47,450 bases of DNA from the NCBI GenBank assembly GCA_013377095.1, contig JACAAY010000032.1, forward strand, positions 1 to 47,450, written 5' to 3'. Position numbers and translations under genes: made by a program. The notes beneath the pieces are model-generated. The model searched no databases, was not told where the DNA came from, and saw only the letters and a list, made by a program, of their open reading frames with translations. Below, one piece after another: positions 17,064 to 26,067 of the stretch (its first letter is position 1; each line of letters begins with the position of its first letter). The stretch is from Desulfuromonadales bacterium (GTDB lineage: Bacteria > Desulfobacterota > Desulfuromonadia > Geobacterales > Pseudopelobacteraceae).

Positions 17064-18437
17064 CTACACTTTTCGGGCCCTAATTCCCTCAGATACCCTG
17101 TCCATGCGCATGCCGCGCGACCCCTTGACCAGTACAAAATCGCCCGCTTCGGCATGCTCCAGAATATCGGCGACGATTTCGTCATGCAGTTGTGTGTGGA
17201 TTATGTTTGCCGCATCCATTCCCGCCGAACGGGCGCCGTCGGCAGTATGGGCCGTCAGATCGCCGAACAGATAGAGCCGGTCCGCAACCCGCGCTGCCTG
17301 GACTCCCAGGGAGTGATGCAGCTGAACTTCGTTGGAGCCCATCTCCAGCATATCGCCCAGTGCCACAAAGGCGCGCCGGCCTTCCTTGAGTTCCCCCAGG
17401 GTGACCAGGGCAGCCTCCATGGAAACCGGGTTGGCGTTGTAACTGTCGTCGATCAGCACCAGGCCTTCATGCTGCTCCAATTGGAAACGCTTGTCAAAGG
17501 GGCGGAACCGTTCCAGGCCGCTCTGGATCAGCTGCGGATCAATTCCGAGAGAGTAAGCCGCCGCAGCTGCTGCCAGGGCATTGTAAACGGAGTGCCTGCC
17601 AAAGGAACGCAGCACGACCGGAAAGCTGCCCGTATCAAGGTGGAGCTGGAAACGCTGGCCTTCGGTGCCCAGTGATTCGATCTCCGTGGCGCACACATCG
17701 GCATCACCCAGTCCGAAAAAAACCCGTCTCACACCGGCTGATGAAGGCTGCCGGGCAATCAGCACATCGTCCCGGTTGATGATGGCGCAGCCACCAGCCG
17801 GCAGCCGCAACAGCAACTCACCCTTGGCCCTGGCCACCCCCTCCACACTCTTCATGCTTTCCAGATGGGCCGGAAAGGCGTTCAGCACGATACCGGTCTG
17901 CGGCGCGGCGATTTCAGCCAAGCGGTCGATCTCACCCGGCTCGCTCATGCCCATCTCCAGCACAGCCCAGAGGTGCCCGGCATCAAGCTTAAACAGCATC
18001 TGCGGCAGGCCGATCAGGTTGTTGAGGTTGCCGGAGGTCTTCAGCCCCGGTCCGGTCTGCTCCATGATCGTCGCCAGCATCTCCTTGGTGGTGGTTTTGC
18101 CGTTGCTGCCGGTAACGGCAACCATTGGCAGGGTAAAACGTCGCCGGTGGGCCGCTGCCAGATTTCCCAGGGCGCGCAGCGAATCAGCCACCCTGATGAC
18201 AGGCAGGCTGGCGGGGAGTTCCCCGGAATAATTTTCATCCGCCAGAACAGCGCCAACCCCCTTGGCTGCCACCTGGCAGATAAAGTCGTGGCCGTCGAAA
18301 CGCTCGCCGCGCAGCGGCACAAACAACTCTCCCGCCCTGACCGTGCGCGAATCGGTGGAAACGCCACTCACATTGCCCTGGCATTCGCCATGGATGCTGC
18401 CACCGGTTACGGCGGCTATTTCGGTAAGGGTAAACAT
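17064..18437 (-). CDS. murF: UDP-MurNAc-tripeptide--D-Ala-D-Ala ligase MurF
   Basis: 457 residues. It completes the pentapeptide by adding the dipeptide made by Ddl. The N-domain STDSRTVRAGELFVPLRGER, the P-loop VAVTGSNGKTTTKEML near residue 108, and LIDDSYNANPVSMEAAL in the central/C domain identify MurF. The ATG directly abuts the murE stop with no spacer, implying coupled translation. Confidence 0.96.
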   Translation of the reverse strand: MFTLTEIAAVTGGSIHGECQGNVSGVSTDSRTVRAGELFVPLRGERFDGHDFICQVAAKGVGAVLADENYSGELPASLPVIRVADSLRALGNLAAAHRRRFTLPMVAVTGSNGKTTTKEMLATIMEQTGPGLKTSGNLNNLIGLPQMLFKLDAGHLWAVLEMGMSEPGEIDRLAEIAAPQTGIVLNAFPAHLESMKSVEGVARAKGELLLRLPAGGCAIINRDDVLIARQPSSAGVRRVFFGLGDADVCATEIESLGTEGQRFQLHLDTGSFPVVLRSFGRHSVYNALAAAAAAYSLGIDPQLIQSGLERFRPFDKRFQLEQHEGLVLIDDSYNANPVSMEAALVTLGELKEGRRAFVALGDMLEMGSNEVQLHHSLGVQAARVADRLYLFGDLTAHTADGARSAGMDAANIIHTQLHDEIVADILEHAEAGDFVLVKGSRGMRMDRVSEGIRARKV

Positions 18438-19982
18438 CTAGAGTCCCCGCTCTGCAAACGCCAGCCTGGCTTCTTCCCGATCGTCAAAATGCTGTCTGGT
18501 TGTACCGATAATCTGATAATCCTCATGCCCCTTACCTGCCAAAAGCACGATATCACCCCTGCGGGCAAGGCGCACCGCCAGCCGGATCGCCACCCGGCGG
18601 TTTTCCAGCATCACAAACCCCCTGTCAACAGGCGGAGACAAGTCCTGGCCGGCCTGTTCATCAAGCTCTTCCACCGTGAATTCCCTGAGCCCCAACGGCA
18701 CAATGCCGGCCCGGATCTGGTCCATGATCGAAGCGGGGTCCTCTGTCCTCGGGTTGTCGGAGGTCACGATGGCCAGATCACTCATAGAGGCAGCGATCCG
18801 GCCCATGATCGGTCGTTTGCCCGGATCGCGGTCACCTCCGCAGCCGAAGAGCGTGATGATACGCTCCGGCTTCAGCTCCCGCAGCGTGGTCAGCACATTT
18901 TCCAGCGCATCGCCGGTATGGGCGTAATCAACCAGCAACGTGAATCCGCAGCCATTTTCCACCCGCTCCATTCGGCCAGGTACGGTGGCATGACGTTCGA
19001 TACCGGTTTTGATCGCCTCTAGCGGCAGACCGAGAGCGATGGCGCCTGCTGCCGCCGCCAGGATATTGGAGAGATTGAATCGCCCCATCAACCGCGACGA
19101 GAAGGCAATTGAACCCTTGGGTGTGACCAGGGTAGCGCGAATACCATCAACCGTCAGGGAAACGTCTTCGACCCGCACATCAGCCCGATGGTCAATGCCA
19201 TAGCCAATAACCGGGCAGACTGCCCGAGCAGCAACAACGGGACCCTGCTCATCATCCATATTGATTGCTGCACAGCGCTCGGGTTTGGCGGATGTGGGTT
19301 TCAGAAATTCGGTAAAGAGCCTCAGCTTGGCCTGCAGATAGCTCTCCATGGTGACATGGTAATCCAGGTGGTCCCGGGTCAGGTTGCTGAAGATGCCCAC
19401 ATCGAAATGGCAACCATCCACCCGTTTCTGTTCCAGTGCATGGGAGGAAACCTCCATCACAAAAGCCTTGGCGCCCGCAGCAGCCAACTGTTTGAATGCT
19501 GCCTGCAGTTCGGTAGACTCGGGTGTGGTGTGGGACGCCGTAATATTCGTTTCGTTGAAGCGGTAGCTGATGGTTCCCAGTACCGCCGCAGGTAAACCGG
19601 CGGCAAGGAGAATCGCTTCGATCAGGTAGGTGGTGGTGGTCTTACCGTTGGTTCCGGTAATACCGATCAGCGGCAGGGCAGCGGTGGGGTTGCCGTGGAA
19701 TTCAGCGGCCATTCGTCCCATGGCGATTCGTCCGTCCGCGACCCTGACCCAGGGGATTCCTGAGGGGGCGCACCCGCCATCCTCAAGCACAATCGTTGCC
19801 GCGCCAGCGGCAACAGCAGCTGCGATAAAGCGGTGGCCATCCACGACAGCTCCCCGTAATGCAAAAAAGAGCGCACCGGGAACAACACGTCGAGAATCGC
19901 AGGTAAGTGAGCTGATCTCCACGCCGCCATTTCCGTGGAGATCATAATTTTCGAGTGCGCCGAGCAATTGGGTAAGCTTCAT
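18438..19982 (-). CDS. murE: UDP-MurNAc-dipeptide--meso-diaminopimelate ligase MurE
   Basis: 514 residues. The enzyme adds the third stem residue. DSRRVVPGALFFAL at the N-terminus, the P-loop [20 protein letters not shown], the carbamylated-Lys region, and TSDNPRTEDP near residue 415 are present. The Arg of DNPR with EDP is the mark of meso-diaminopimelate rather than lysine specificity, so this organism should have A1-gamma peptidoglycan. It lies 51 nt after ftsI and abuts murF. Confidence 0.96.
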   Translation of the reverse strand: MKLTQLLGALENYDLHGNGGVEISSLTCDSRRVVPGALFFALRGAVVDGHRFIAAAVAAGAATIVLEDGGCAPSGIPWVRVADGRIAMGRMAAEFHGNPTAALPLIGITGTNGKTTTTYLIEAILLAAGLPAAVLGTISYRFNETNITASHTTPESTELQAAFKQLAAAGAKAFVMEVSSHALEQKRVDGCHFDVGIFSNLTRDHLDYHVTMESYLQAKLRLFTEFLKPTSAKPERCAAINMDDEQGPVVAARAVCPVIGYGIDHRADVRVEDVSLTVDGIRATLVTPKGSIAFSSRLMGRFNLSNILAAAAGAIALGLPLEAIKTGIERHATVPGRMERVENGCGFTLLVDYAHTGDALENVLTTLRELKPERIITLFGCGGDRDPGKRPIMGRIAASMSDLAIVTSDNPRTEDPASIMDQIRAGIVPLGLREFTVEELDEQAGQDLSPPVDRGFVMLENRRVAIRLAVRLARRGDIVLLAGKGHEDYQIIGTTRQHFDDREEARLAFAERGL

Positions 19983-20033
19983 ATGATCTCCACAGAGGGC
20001 GCAGACGAGTACTGTTACATCAGGTTAAAAAAT

Positions 20034-22007
20034 TCAGGCCGAAGGAGCAAATCTAACCCAGACTCCGTCGACGCCTCTGATCGTTTGCCCCGGCAACGGG
20101 TTCTGCTCCATTGCGCGACCGCTGCCCATAAGCCTGATGTTTATGTTCCGTTTTTCCATCACCTGCATGACACGCCGCATACTCATACCGCGAAAATCGG
20201 GCATGACCTCACCACCGGCTGGCACGTCCATCCCATCTCCCTCGGACATGGCTTCCTGCGGAGTGGTTTGATTCGTTTTGGCTTCCATGGCCTTGGGTGG
20301 CTTGAGCGTCCCGTTCTGGGGAACTATCTTCAGATAGGCCAGGGCGTTGAGTGCAATCCCGTGGAAGGCAGGAGCGGCGACCACACCGCCGTACGGGCTG
20401 GTCTTGGGCTCATCAATTACGACCAGGATGGTAAGACGGGGCTTGTCGGCCGGTATAAAACCGATAAACGAACCGGTCCGCTTGGAAGCCGAGTAACGGT
20501 GGGTCACCGGATCAGCCTTCTGAGCCGTACCGGTCTTGCCCGCCACACGAAATCCCTCAACAGCGGCGTTTGTACCGGTGCCGCCATCGCTGGTAACCCC
20601 TTCCATCATCTTGGTCACCTTCTGCGCCGTGTCCGCGGAAATTACCCGGCGTAACAGCTGGGGCTCAAACTTTTGGGCCACATTGCCGCTGTCATCCAGA
20701 ATACGCTCCACCACATAGGGTTTCATCAGGTTACCGCCATTGGCAATGGCGGACAACGCCGCCGTCAACTGCACCGCTGATGCCGTAATGCCCTGTCCAA
20801 AGGAGATCGTTGCGAGATCGATGCCGTACCAGCGCTGTTTGCTGCGCATATTGCCGGGGGATTCGCCGGGCAGGTCGATTCCCGATCGCTCGCCGAACCC
20901 GAAATTCCGCAGATAACGGGCAAGCCGGTCGTCGCCCAGCTTGAAACCGATCTTGGCTGCGCCGATGTTGCTGGAGTGTTTCAGAATGTCCGACACCGAC
21001 AGACGCCCATAACTGTGGGTGTCATGGATAGTGTGGTTGACAATGGTATAGCTGCCGTTTTCGCAGTTGAAGGTGTCAGTCGGTTTGACGAGTTTTTCCT
21101 CGAGAGCCGCTGCAATCAGAAAGGTCTTGAAGGTCGATCCGGGTTCAAAACTGTCGACCACGACCCGGTTGCGCAGTTCGGCCTGGGAGTGGCGAAAATA
21201 GGAGTTGGGGTTAAAGGTCGGGTAATTGGCCATGGCCAGGACTTTACCGGTATCCGGTTCCATCACCAGAACCATGCCGTTTTTGGCGCCGCTGGCAATA
21301 ACCGCCTTGCTCAACTCACGCTCGGCAATGTATTGGATATTTTTGTCAAGCGTCAGGACAATATTCTTGCCGGGAGAAGAACTCTTGACCAGCTCTGCTT
21401 TCGGAGCTATGTCCCGTCCCAGGGCATCCCGTTCAGTCACCAGATAGCCGGTGTTGCCCAGAATGACCGAATCATACTTGAGCTCCACACCATCCAGACC
21501 GGCCGGGTCGAGACCGGTGAAGCCGATCACATGGGCAGCTACTTCCGAGTTCGGGTAGAAGCGTTTTGTCTCCGGAGCAAACCCGATGCCACGCAGTTTG
21601 AGATTTCTGACTCGCACCGCCTTCTCAGGGGGTATGCGACGCGCCAGCCAGATAAAATTTCGAGCACCGTTTATCTTACGGGCAATTTCCTGGGCTGGCA
21701 TCTCCAGAAAAGGGGCCAGGAGGGCCGCGGTGCCCGCAACATCATCAATATTCCGGTGTTCGGCGTAACATGATTGCATTTCAACGGATACGGCCAAGTT
21801 GTTGCCGTTACAATCCATGATTGCGCCACGCGCCGGGGTGAGCGGCACCACGTGCTGGTGCTGACGCTCGGCTCTCTTGATCATATCCTCGTGCTGCAGG
21901 ATCTGGAGTTTGAACGCCTGGCCGCTGACAGCCATGAACAACAGACCGAAAAGGACGCCGATGATGACTATCCGGGTCCGGGCCCATTTTTCACGATCTT
22001 CCCTCAT
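20034..22007 (-). CDS. ftsI: Septal transpeptidase FtsI (PBP3) with PASTA domain
   Basis: 657 residues. It is a class B penicillin-binding protein that cross-links septal peptidoglycan with FtsW. One N-terminal membrane anchor (RIVIIGVLFGLLFMAVSG) is followed by the dimerisation domain (TPARGAIMDCNGNNLAVS). The transpeptidase domain has Ser291 in GSTFK, SSN in KHSSNIGAAK, and KTGT at 491. A C-terminal PASTA domain (MPDFRGMSMRRVMQVMEKRN to VRFAPSA, about 600-657) is added, as in SpoVD-like proteins and in deltaproteobacterial FtsI. It overlaps ftsL by 4 nt. Confidence 0.95.
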   Translation of the reverse strand: MREDREKWARTRIVIIGVLFGLLFMAVSGQAFKLQILQHEDMIKRAERQHQHVVPLTPARGAIMDCNGNNLAVSVEMQSCYAEHRNIDDVAGTAALLAPFLEMPAQEIARKINGARNFIWLARRIPPEKAVRVRNLKLRGIGFAPETKRFYPNSEVAAHVIGFTGLDPAGLDGVELKYDSVILGNTGYLVTERDALGRDIAPKAELVKSSSPGKNIVLTLDKNIQYIAERELSKAVIASGAKNGMVLVMEPDTGKVLAMANYPTFNPNSYFRHSQAELRNRVVVDSFEPGSTFKTFLIAAALEEKLVKPTDTFNCENGSYTIVNHTIHDTHSYGRLSVSDILKHSSNIGAAKIGFKLGDDRLARYLRNFGFGERSGIDLPGESPGNMRSKQRWYGIDLATISFGQGITASAVQLTAALSAIANGGNLMKPYVVERILDDSGNVAQKFEPQLLRRVISADTAQKVTKMMEGVTSDGGTGTNAAVEGFRVAGKTGTAQKADPVTHRYSASKRTGSFIGFIPADKPRLTILVVIDEPKTSPYGGVVAAPAFHGIALNALAYLKIVPQNGTLKPPKAMEAKTNQTTPQEAMSEGDGMDVPAGGEVMPDFRGMSMRRVMQVMEKRNINIRLMGSGRAMEQNPLPGQTIRGVDGVWVRFAPSA

Positions 22008-22345
22008 TTAACGATGATCACCTGTTGCTCGGTCGGCAGCGCCATTCCCAAATCATTTTTAGCAATAGTTTCTATGCGTGAAGGTGTCCGCAGAGAGGCA
22101 ACTTCCAGTTTGAGCCGTTTCTGTTCCTGATCCGCTTCCTTGAGCTGTCTGTTTGACTCGGCTATCTGCAGATTCAGATCGATCAGCTTGAAGCGCGACC
22201 AGACATGGAAAACCGAAACGATCGTCAGAAGGAACATGCAGACCATCAGAAATTTGAACATGTCAAGACGCTGAAGCGACACTCCCGCGCCGCCAAACGC
22301 TCGCGGAGCAGCTACCTTGCCGTATTCAGTTTTTGCTTGCGCCAT
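22004..22345 (-). CDS. ftsL: Cell division protein FtsL
   Basis: 113 residues. It is a small bitopic membrane protein of the FtsQLB complex. A cytoplasmic N-terminus of about 30 residues is followed by one membrane helix (FKFLMVCMFLLTIVSVFHVW) and a periplasmic leucine-zipper-like coiled coil (LQIAESNRQLKEADQEQKRL). The terminal IETIAKNDLGMALPT is the usual FtsL end. Assignment rests on topology and position between rsmH and ftsI, since sequence conservation in this family is low. Confidence 0.9.
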   Translation of the reverse strand: MAQAKTEYGKVAAPRAFGGAGVSLQRLDMFKFLMVCMFLLTIVSVFHVWSRFKLIDLNLQIAESNRQLKEADQEQKRLKLEVASLRTPSRIETIAKNDLGMALPTEQQVIIVK

Positions 22346-22382
22346 GATTGACCTCCTTGCAACTGCAACACTTTCCGATCCT

Positions 22383-23324
22383 TCAGCGTTTCTCCACCGC
22401 TCGCAGCTTTGCGCTGCGCGCCCGTGGGTTCCGCAGAACCTCTTCTTCCTTGGCCATGACCGGTCTTCCGGTAAGGATCCGCATCAGCGGCTGCCTGCCA
22501 CACACACAGACCGGCAAATTGCGGGGACAGATGCAACCGGTGGCATACTCGCGGAAGATATGCTTGACGATGCGATCCTCCAGCGAATGAAAGGAGATCA
22601 CCACACCCCGCCCACCCGGCTTGAGATGATCCAGCGCCCCCCTGAGACCCTGCTCCAGACTCTCCAGCTCATGGTTTACCGCGATTCGCAGTGCCTGAAA
22701 CGTGCGGGTGGCGGGATGCAGGCGTTCTTCCCATTTAGCCTTGGGAATAGCGCCCTTGATGATATCCACCAGCTGAAAGGTGCTTTCAATCGGCGCTTCG
22801 GAGCGGGCTTTGACGATAAAGGCGGCCACACGTTTTGCCCAGCGCTCTTCGCCAAACTCCTTGATGATCCGCTCCAGTTCGTACTCCGGAAGGCTGTTTA
22901 CCAGATCGGCAGCCGTTTCTCCGGCACCGCTGTCCATGCGCATATCCAGCGCCGCATCCTGTTGAAAACTGAAACCACGCTGGACACTGTCCAGCTGGTG
23001 TGAGGAAACACCCAAGTCGAGAATAAACCCGTCAAGCTGGGGTATACTGAGAGAACTGAGGTGCTCGGCGACACGTGCAAAATCACCATGAACCAGCCTG
23101 ACACCTTCGCCAAAACTGGCCAGGCGGTCCGCGGCCGCCTCCAGCGCCTCGCAATCGCGGTCGATACCGATCAGTGTTCCACCACCCGGCAGGCACCGCT
23201 CGGCGATCAGGGCAGCGTGGCCAGCCCCTCCCAGGGTGCCATCCAGATAGCAGCCACCAGGCATGGGCTCAAGAAAGCGGATGACTTCTTCCGGCATGAC
23301 CGAGAGATGTTGAAAGCCGGACAT
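22383..23324 (-). CDS. rsmH: 16S rRNA (cytosine(1402)-N4)-methyltransferase RsmH
   Basis: 313 residues. This SAM-dependent enzyme methylates N4 of C1402 in 16S rRNA (formerly MraW). [13 protein letters not shown] opens the protein, [15 protein letters not shown] is the SAM-binding loop, [15 protein letters not shown] and [14 protein letters not shown] follow, and [14 protein letters not shown] and [15 protein letters not shown] are in the C-terminal part. Its ATG shares one base with the mraZ stop. Confidence 0.96.
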   Translation of the reverse strand: MSGFQHLSVMPEEVIRFLEPMPGGCYLDGTLGGAGHAALIAERCLPGGGTLIGIDRDCEALEAAADRLASFGEGVRLVHGDFARVAEHLSSLSIPQLDGFILDLGVSSHQLDSVQRGFSFQQDAALDMRMDSGAGETAADLVNSLPEYELERIIKEFGEERWAKRVAAFIVKARSEAPIESTFQLVDIIKGAIPKAKWEERLHPATRTFQALRIAVNHELESLEQGLRGALDHLKPGGRGVVISFHSLEDRIVKHIFREYATGCICPRNLPVCVCGRQPLMRILTGRPVMAKEEEVLRNPRARSAKLRAVEKR

Positions 23325-23830
23325 TAAAAACCGATCGCCGTCAAATCATCAGGAAGATTCTGTTCATCCTGGTCATTGACTCTGTCATAAGTATCCTTGC
23401 TCCAGATATCAAAACGCCTGTCCATGCCCACAAACCACAGCTCACGCTCCAGTTTGGCATGAACACGCAATGAGGGCGGAATCAGCACCCGGCCCAGCTT
23501 GTCGGTTACGCACTCCTCGGCCGGGTTCAGGAACTGACGTTTGATGCTGTCCAGCTGCTTTGAAGTGAATCCACCCTCGTTGGCCAGTGCCTTACGCTTG
23601 ATTTCCGACCAGACGTTCAGGGGAAAGACCGACAGACCACGGGCATAGGCGCTGTCGCCAAGGTTGATCGGCTGCGCCTTGGTTATGACAAAGCGCTCGT
23701 CGCCAAAGGCCGTAACCATGGCTTCCCGGAACTTGGCCGGGATGCAGGTACGCCCCTTGCTGTCAATGGAGCTGAGATTTTCTCCACCGAATATGGCGTC
23801 TCGATCGGACACATTTCCACCATTTTCCAC
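23324..23830 (-). CDS. mraZ: Transcriptional regulator MraZ
   Basis: 168 residues from GTG 23830. MraZ is an AbrB-fold DNA-binding protein that controls the dcw operon. Two SpoVT/AbrB-like repeats are seen, each with a DxxGR core: [19 protein letters not shown] and [19 protein letters not shown]. The start is ambiguous. GTG 23830 lies inside the second operator box with GGTGG six bases before it; GTG 23812 ([12 protein letters not shown]) is closer to the family's short N-terminus. Either way the ribosome site is part of the operator. First gene of the cluster. Confidence 0.93.
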   Translation of the reverse strand: MENGGNVSDRDAIFGGENLSSIDSKGRTCIPAKFREAMVTAFGDERFVITKAQPINLGDSAYARGLSVFPLNVWSEIKRKALANEGGFTSKQLDSIKRQFLNPAEECVTDKLGRVLIPPSLRVHAKLERELWFVGMDRRFDIWSKDTYDRVNDQDEQNLPDDLTAIGF

Positions 23831-23840
23831 TTTTTTCCAC
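23811..23840 (-). promoter_or_regulatory. MraZ operator: three 10-bp direct repeats
   Basis: On the minus strand GTGGAAAAAA, GTGGAAAATG and GTGGAAATGT follow each other at exactly 10-bp spacing. MraZ proteins are known to bind arrays of short GTGG- or TGGG-containing repeats with this period upstream of mraZ. Here the array begins just downstream of the promoter and overlaps the mraZ start, so bound MraZ could block both transcription and initiation. Binding is inferred. Confidence 0.8.
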
Positions 23841-23850
23841 CGTGCGGAAA

Positions 23851-23879
23851 AATATAGCGGTGGTCAGGGTGTGTGTCAA
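23851..23879 (-). promoter_or_regulatory. dcw cluster promoter (sigma-70)
   Basis: On the minus strand TTGACA (23874-23879), a 17-nt spacer and TATATT (23851-23856). The -35 matches consensus fully and the -10 differs from TATAAT at one position. The predicted transcript starts near 23844, leaving a leader of only about 15-30 nt before mraZ. Confidence 0.8.
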
Positions 23880-23913
23880 GACAAAAACATGATTTACATA
23901 AGCTTTTTCCCAC

Positions 23914-23942
23914 AAAAAAGCCTCCCCCGATACCGGGGAGGC
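23914..23942 (-). terminator. Rho-independent terminator upstream of the dcw promoter
   Basis: GCCTCCCC (23920-23927) and GGGGAGGC (23935-23942) form a perfect 8-bp stem with a short loop. On the minus strand it is followed by six T. It ends the 23970-24314 gene and insulates the dcw promoter. Confidence 0.85.
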
Positions 23943-23969
23943 TGGTGATCCTTTAATATCTGTATGAAC

Positions 23970-24314
23970 CTATTTTTTTCTGCGATCCGCCAGAGAGACA
24001 ACCTTGGACCCGCCCCCATCCTGACGAGGAACGTGGAGATCGTCCTTCTGTCCCTGTTCCTGTTGAGCAGCCCCCTCCACCACGGGGGAAACAACCGGTT
24101 CCATGCGGATGGGGGTCCCCCCCATGGTAAAGTCGGCTCCTTCAAGCTGATACTCATCCAGTATCCAGGTAAACACCTGTAACGGAAAGGTGAACACAAG
24201 CAAACGCACCTGCCACCAGCCAGGTCTCTCATCGGGGCTGATCGCTTCAATACGGGCGTAAAAACCGGGTTTGTTGTCAACATGGACCAAAACAACGTCG
24301 TTGATTGTCGCCAT
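23970..24314 (-). CDS. Conserved hypothetical protein
   Basis: 114 residues, no family I can name with certainty. The N-terminal two-thirds is a compact beta-rich segment (NDVVLVHVDNKPGFYARIEA to GWWQVRLLVFTFPLQVFTWI) ending in LEGADFTMGGTPIRMEPV. The C-terminal 35 residues are low-complexity and charged (Gln/Lys/Arg-rich, ending VSLADRRKK). There is no signal peptide or membrane helix. It probably acts in the cytoplasm. Its start follows 24389-24895 by 74 nt and a strong terminator follows it. Confidence 0.7.
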   Translation of the reverse strand: MATINDVVLVHVDNKPGFYARIEAISPDERPGWWQVRLLVFTFPLQVFTWILDEYQLEGADFTMGGTPIRMEPVVSPVVEGAAQQEQGQKDDLHVPRQDGGGSKVVSLADRRKK

Positions 24315-24388
24315 CGCGTATCCTTCGTGGTAGGAAATTTCAGTATTCCGGGATCAACTGCCCTGGGTGGCAGGAAGCTTTCACCGTA

Positions 24389-24895
24389 TTAATCGTTACC
24401 GCTGAGCAGGACTGCCCTTCCAGCCCGGTATTCCAACAGTTCCTCCGCCCCGAGGATCGCCTTGCGCAAGGCATGTTCACCAGCTGCAAAACGCTCCTTC
24501 TCCCTGTCATCCATTCGGTTTTCAACAAGTTCGCAGTTAAAAACCAGGCAGGTCATGGAGCGGAAACGGGGCGGCATTAAACAGCCGGCCGTTCCTCCAT
24601 AGGGGCAGAGCGGGCTGTTTTCAAAATGTGGTACAACCGGTTCGACCCTGGCGCTGCGATAGACCAGCAGATCCAGGACACTGACATGAAACTTGCCGTT
24701 CAGGCAGCATGTGCCGCCACACTCCCTGCAGATCTGCGAGCTTCCGGCAGCCTGAGAACATTCGTACAGATCCTGCTTGAGCTGCATGATACGGCTGAGA
24801 TGTTCATCAAGACGCGACCTGGCTGTGGCGGACAACCGGTCGTAGCTCGCGTCAGCAGTCGCAACCACCCTGTTCCAGATAGTCTGGTCATCCAT
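24389..24895 (-). CDS. Cys-rich conserved protein with YkgJ-like cluster
   Basis: 168 residues. The central CRECGGTCCLNGKFHVS and later CPYGGTAGCLMPPRFRSMTC give a spaced Cys set (CxxCxxxCC, then C and C) like the putative Fe-S or zinc sites of YkgJ-type proteins. The N-terminal 50 residues are predicted helical. No catalytic motif is visible and no substrate can be inferred. It lies between RNase P RNA and a small conserved gene on the same strand. Confidence 0.65.
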   Translation of the reverse strand: MDDQTIWNRVVATADASYDRLSATARSRLDEHLSRIMQLKQDLYECSQAAGSSQICRECGGTCCLNGKFHVSVLDLLVYRSARVEPVVPHFENSPLCPYGGTAGCLMPPRFRSMTCLVFNCELVENRMDDREKERFAAGEHALRKAILGAEELLEYRAGRAVLLSGND

Positions 24896-24924
24896 TCAAA
24901 TCGTTCCTGAAAAAAGTATAAAAT

Positions 24925-25295
24925 GGCTGAAGCAGTCCGTAAGCCGGGTTCTGTTCCCTGGTCGGGTTACCCCTTCCAGGGTGATGGCCATTCATCTGGG
25001 TCTACCGTTGCCGGCAGCCTCAAGCGATCAACCCGGAGGCATGGGCGGGCAGCCCTTAGCGCCTCCCTATTAGATCTTGCTCCCGATGGGGTTTACCTGG
25101 CATCCACCGTCACCGATGGACCCGGTGAGCTCTTACCTCACCCTTTCACCCTTACCTGCGCTTGACAGGCGGACTTCTCTCTGTGGCACTTTCCCTGGGG
25201 TCACCCCCGCTGGACGTTATCCAGCATCGCGCCCTGTGGAGCCCGGACTTTCCTCCCCCGAACCTTCGGCGGCGGCCATCAGTTCTGCTTCAGCC
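24925..25295 (-). ncRNA. rnpB: RNase P RNA (class A)
   Basis: The 5' and 3' ends pair as helix P1 (GGCTGAAGCA with TGCTTCAGCC). The conserved core GGAGGAAAGTCCGGGCTCC follows near the 5' end, and ACAGAACCCGGCTTACGG, its 3' partner, lies just before P1 closes. About 371 nt, right for bacterial class A. It is the catalytic RNA that removes tRNA 5' leaders. T-rich sequence follows the 3' end. It starts 15 nt after the zinc-ribbon gene stop, so it may be co-transcribed or use a promoter within that gene. Confidence 0.95.
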
Positions 25296-25310
25296 AAACC
25301 CTTATTCGTG

Positions 25311-26024
25311 CTAGCCCTGGTTCTGCTTCAGGATCAACACCCTCTGACAGTGGGGGCAGCTAATCAGTTCGTCGGCGCGGTACAGCGTGTTGAAGAGCTG
25401 AGGCGGCAGATTCATGTTGCAACCCAGACAGTACCCGTCGCGGGCAAAGGCGATGGCATATCCGCGACGCTGTTCACGAAGGCTGTTATAGCGCTTGATC
25501 AGGCTGGCGGGCAACTCCTTGGTAATCTCTTCGCGGCGGGTGGTGTCGGCATCGATATTCTGCTGAAGGTTATCGAGTTCAGCCTGCTTCTCGTTGCGAC
25601 GCTGCGCGGTGTTCTGCTCCAACTCCTCAAGGGAGGAGGACTTGGAGGCAATCTCGTCATTCAGTTCATCAATTTTAGTGATTTTCTGCAGGATCTGCTC
25701 TTCCAACTCGACAGTCTGTTTGCGGGCAGCGGTTATTTCACGCCCCACAGCCTGAAACTCCTTATTGGTCTTGATCTCCTTCATGTTGGTTTCGGAGCGC
25801 TGGATATTTTCCCGCTCGGCGGCAAGCCCGGTCTCCAACTCCAGTTTTTCCTGTTCCAGCAGGGCACACTTCGCCTTCAGGCCAGCCAGCTCTTCACGGG
25901 CAACGCCAAGCCCCTGCTCGATTTCAGTCATTTCATCATGAAATCCGCCCTGGGTTTTCTTCAACACATCGATCTGAAGATCGATTTCCTGCAGTTGCTC
26001 CAGCATTTCAAGTCTTTTTTTCAA
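25311..26024 (-). CDS. Coiled-coil protein with C4-type zinc ribbon
   Basis: 237 residues from TTG 26024, chosen because GGGAGG lies seven bases upstream; the longer frame to 26174 overlaps the Nif3-like gene. Residues 1-175 are a long coiled coil rich in Glu, Lys and Gln. The last 50 residues carry YCLGCNMNLPP and ISCPHCQRVL, two CxxC pairs that form a zinc ribbon. This architecture is a widespread bacterial family with a proposed nucleic-acid or RNase HI-linked role that is not firmly known. It is downstream of the Nif3-like gene, a common pairing in this group. Confidence 0.85.
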   Translation of the reverse strand: MKKRLEMLEQLQEIDLQIDVLKKTQGGFHDEMTEIEQGLGVAREELAGLKAKCALLEQEKLELETGLAAERENIQRSETNMKEIKTNKEFQAVGREITAARKQTVELEEQILQKITKIDELNDEIASKSSSLEELEQNTAQRRNEKQAELDNLQQNIDADTTRREEITKELPASLIKRYNSLREQRRGYAIAFARDGYCLGCNMNLPPQLFNTLYRADELISCPHCQRVLILKQNQG

Positions 26025-26067
26025 AGCTGCATCCTCCCGGTACAAAGAATATGTGATAAGTGACTGT

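Noticed and set aside
23851..23879. Sigma-54 type promoter for the dcw cluster
   Set aside because: No GG-N10-GC spacing is present; the sigma-70 hexamers are near consensus.
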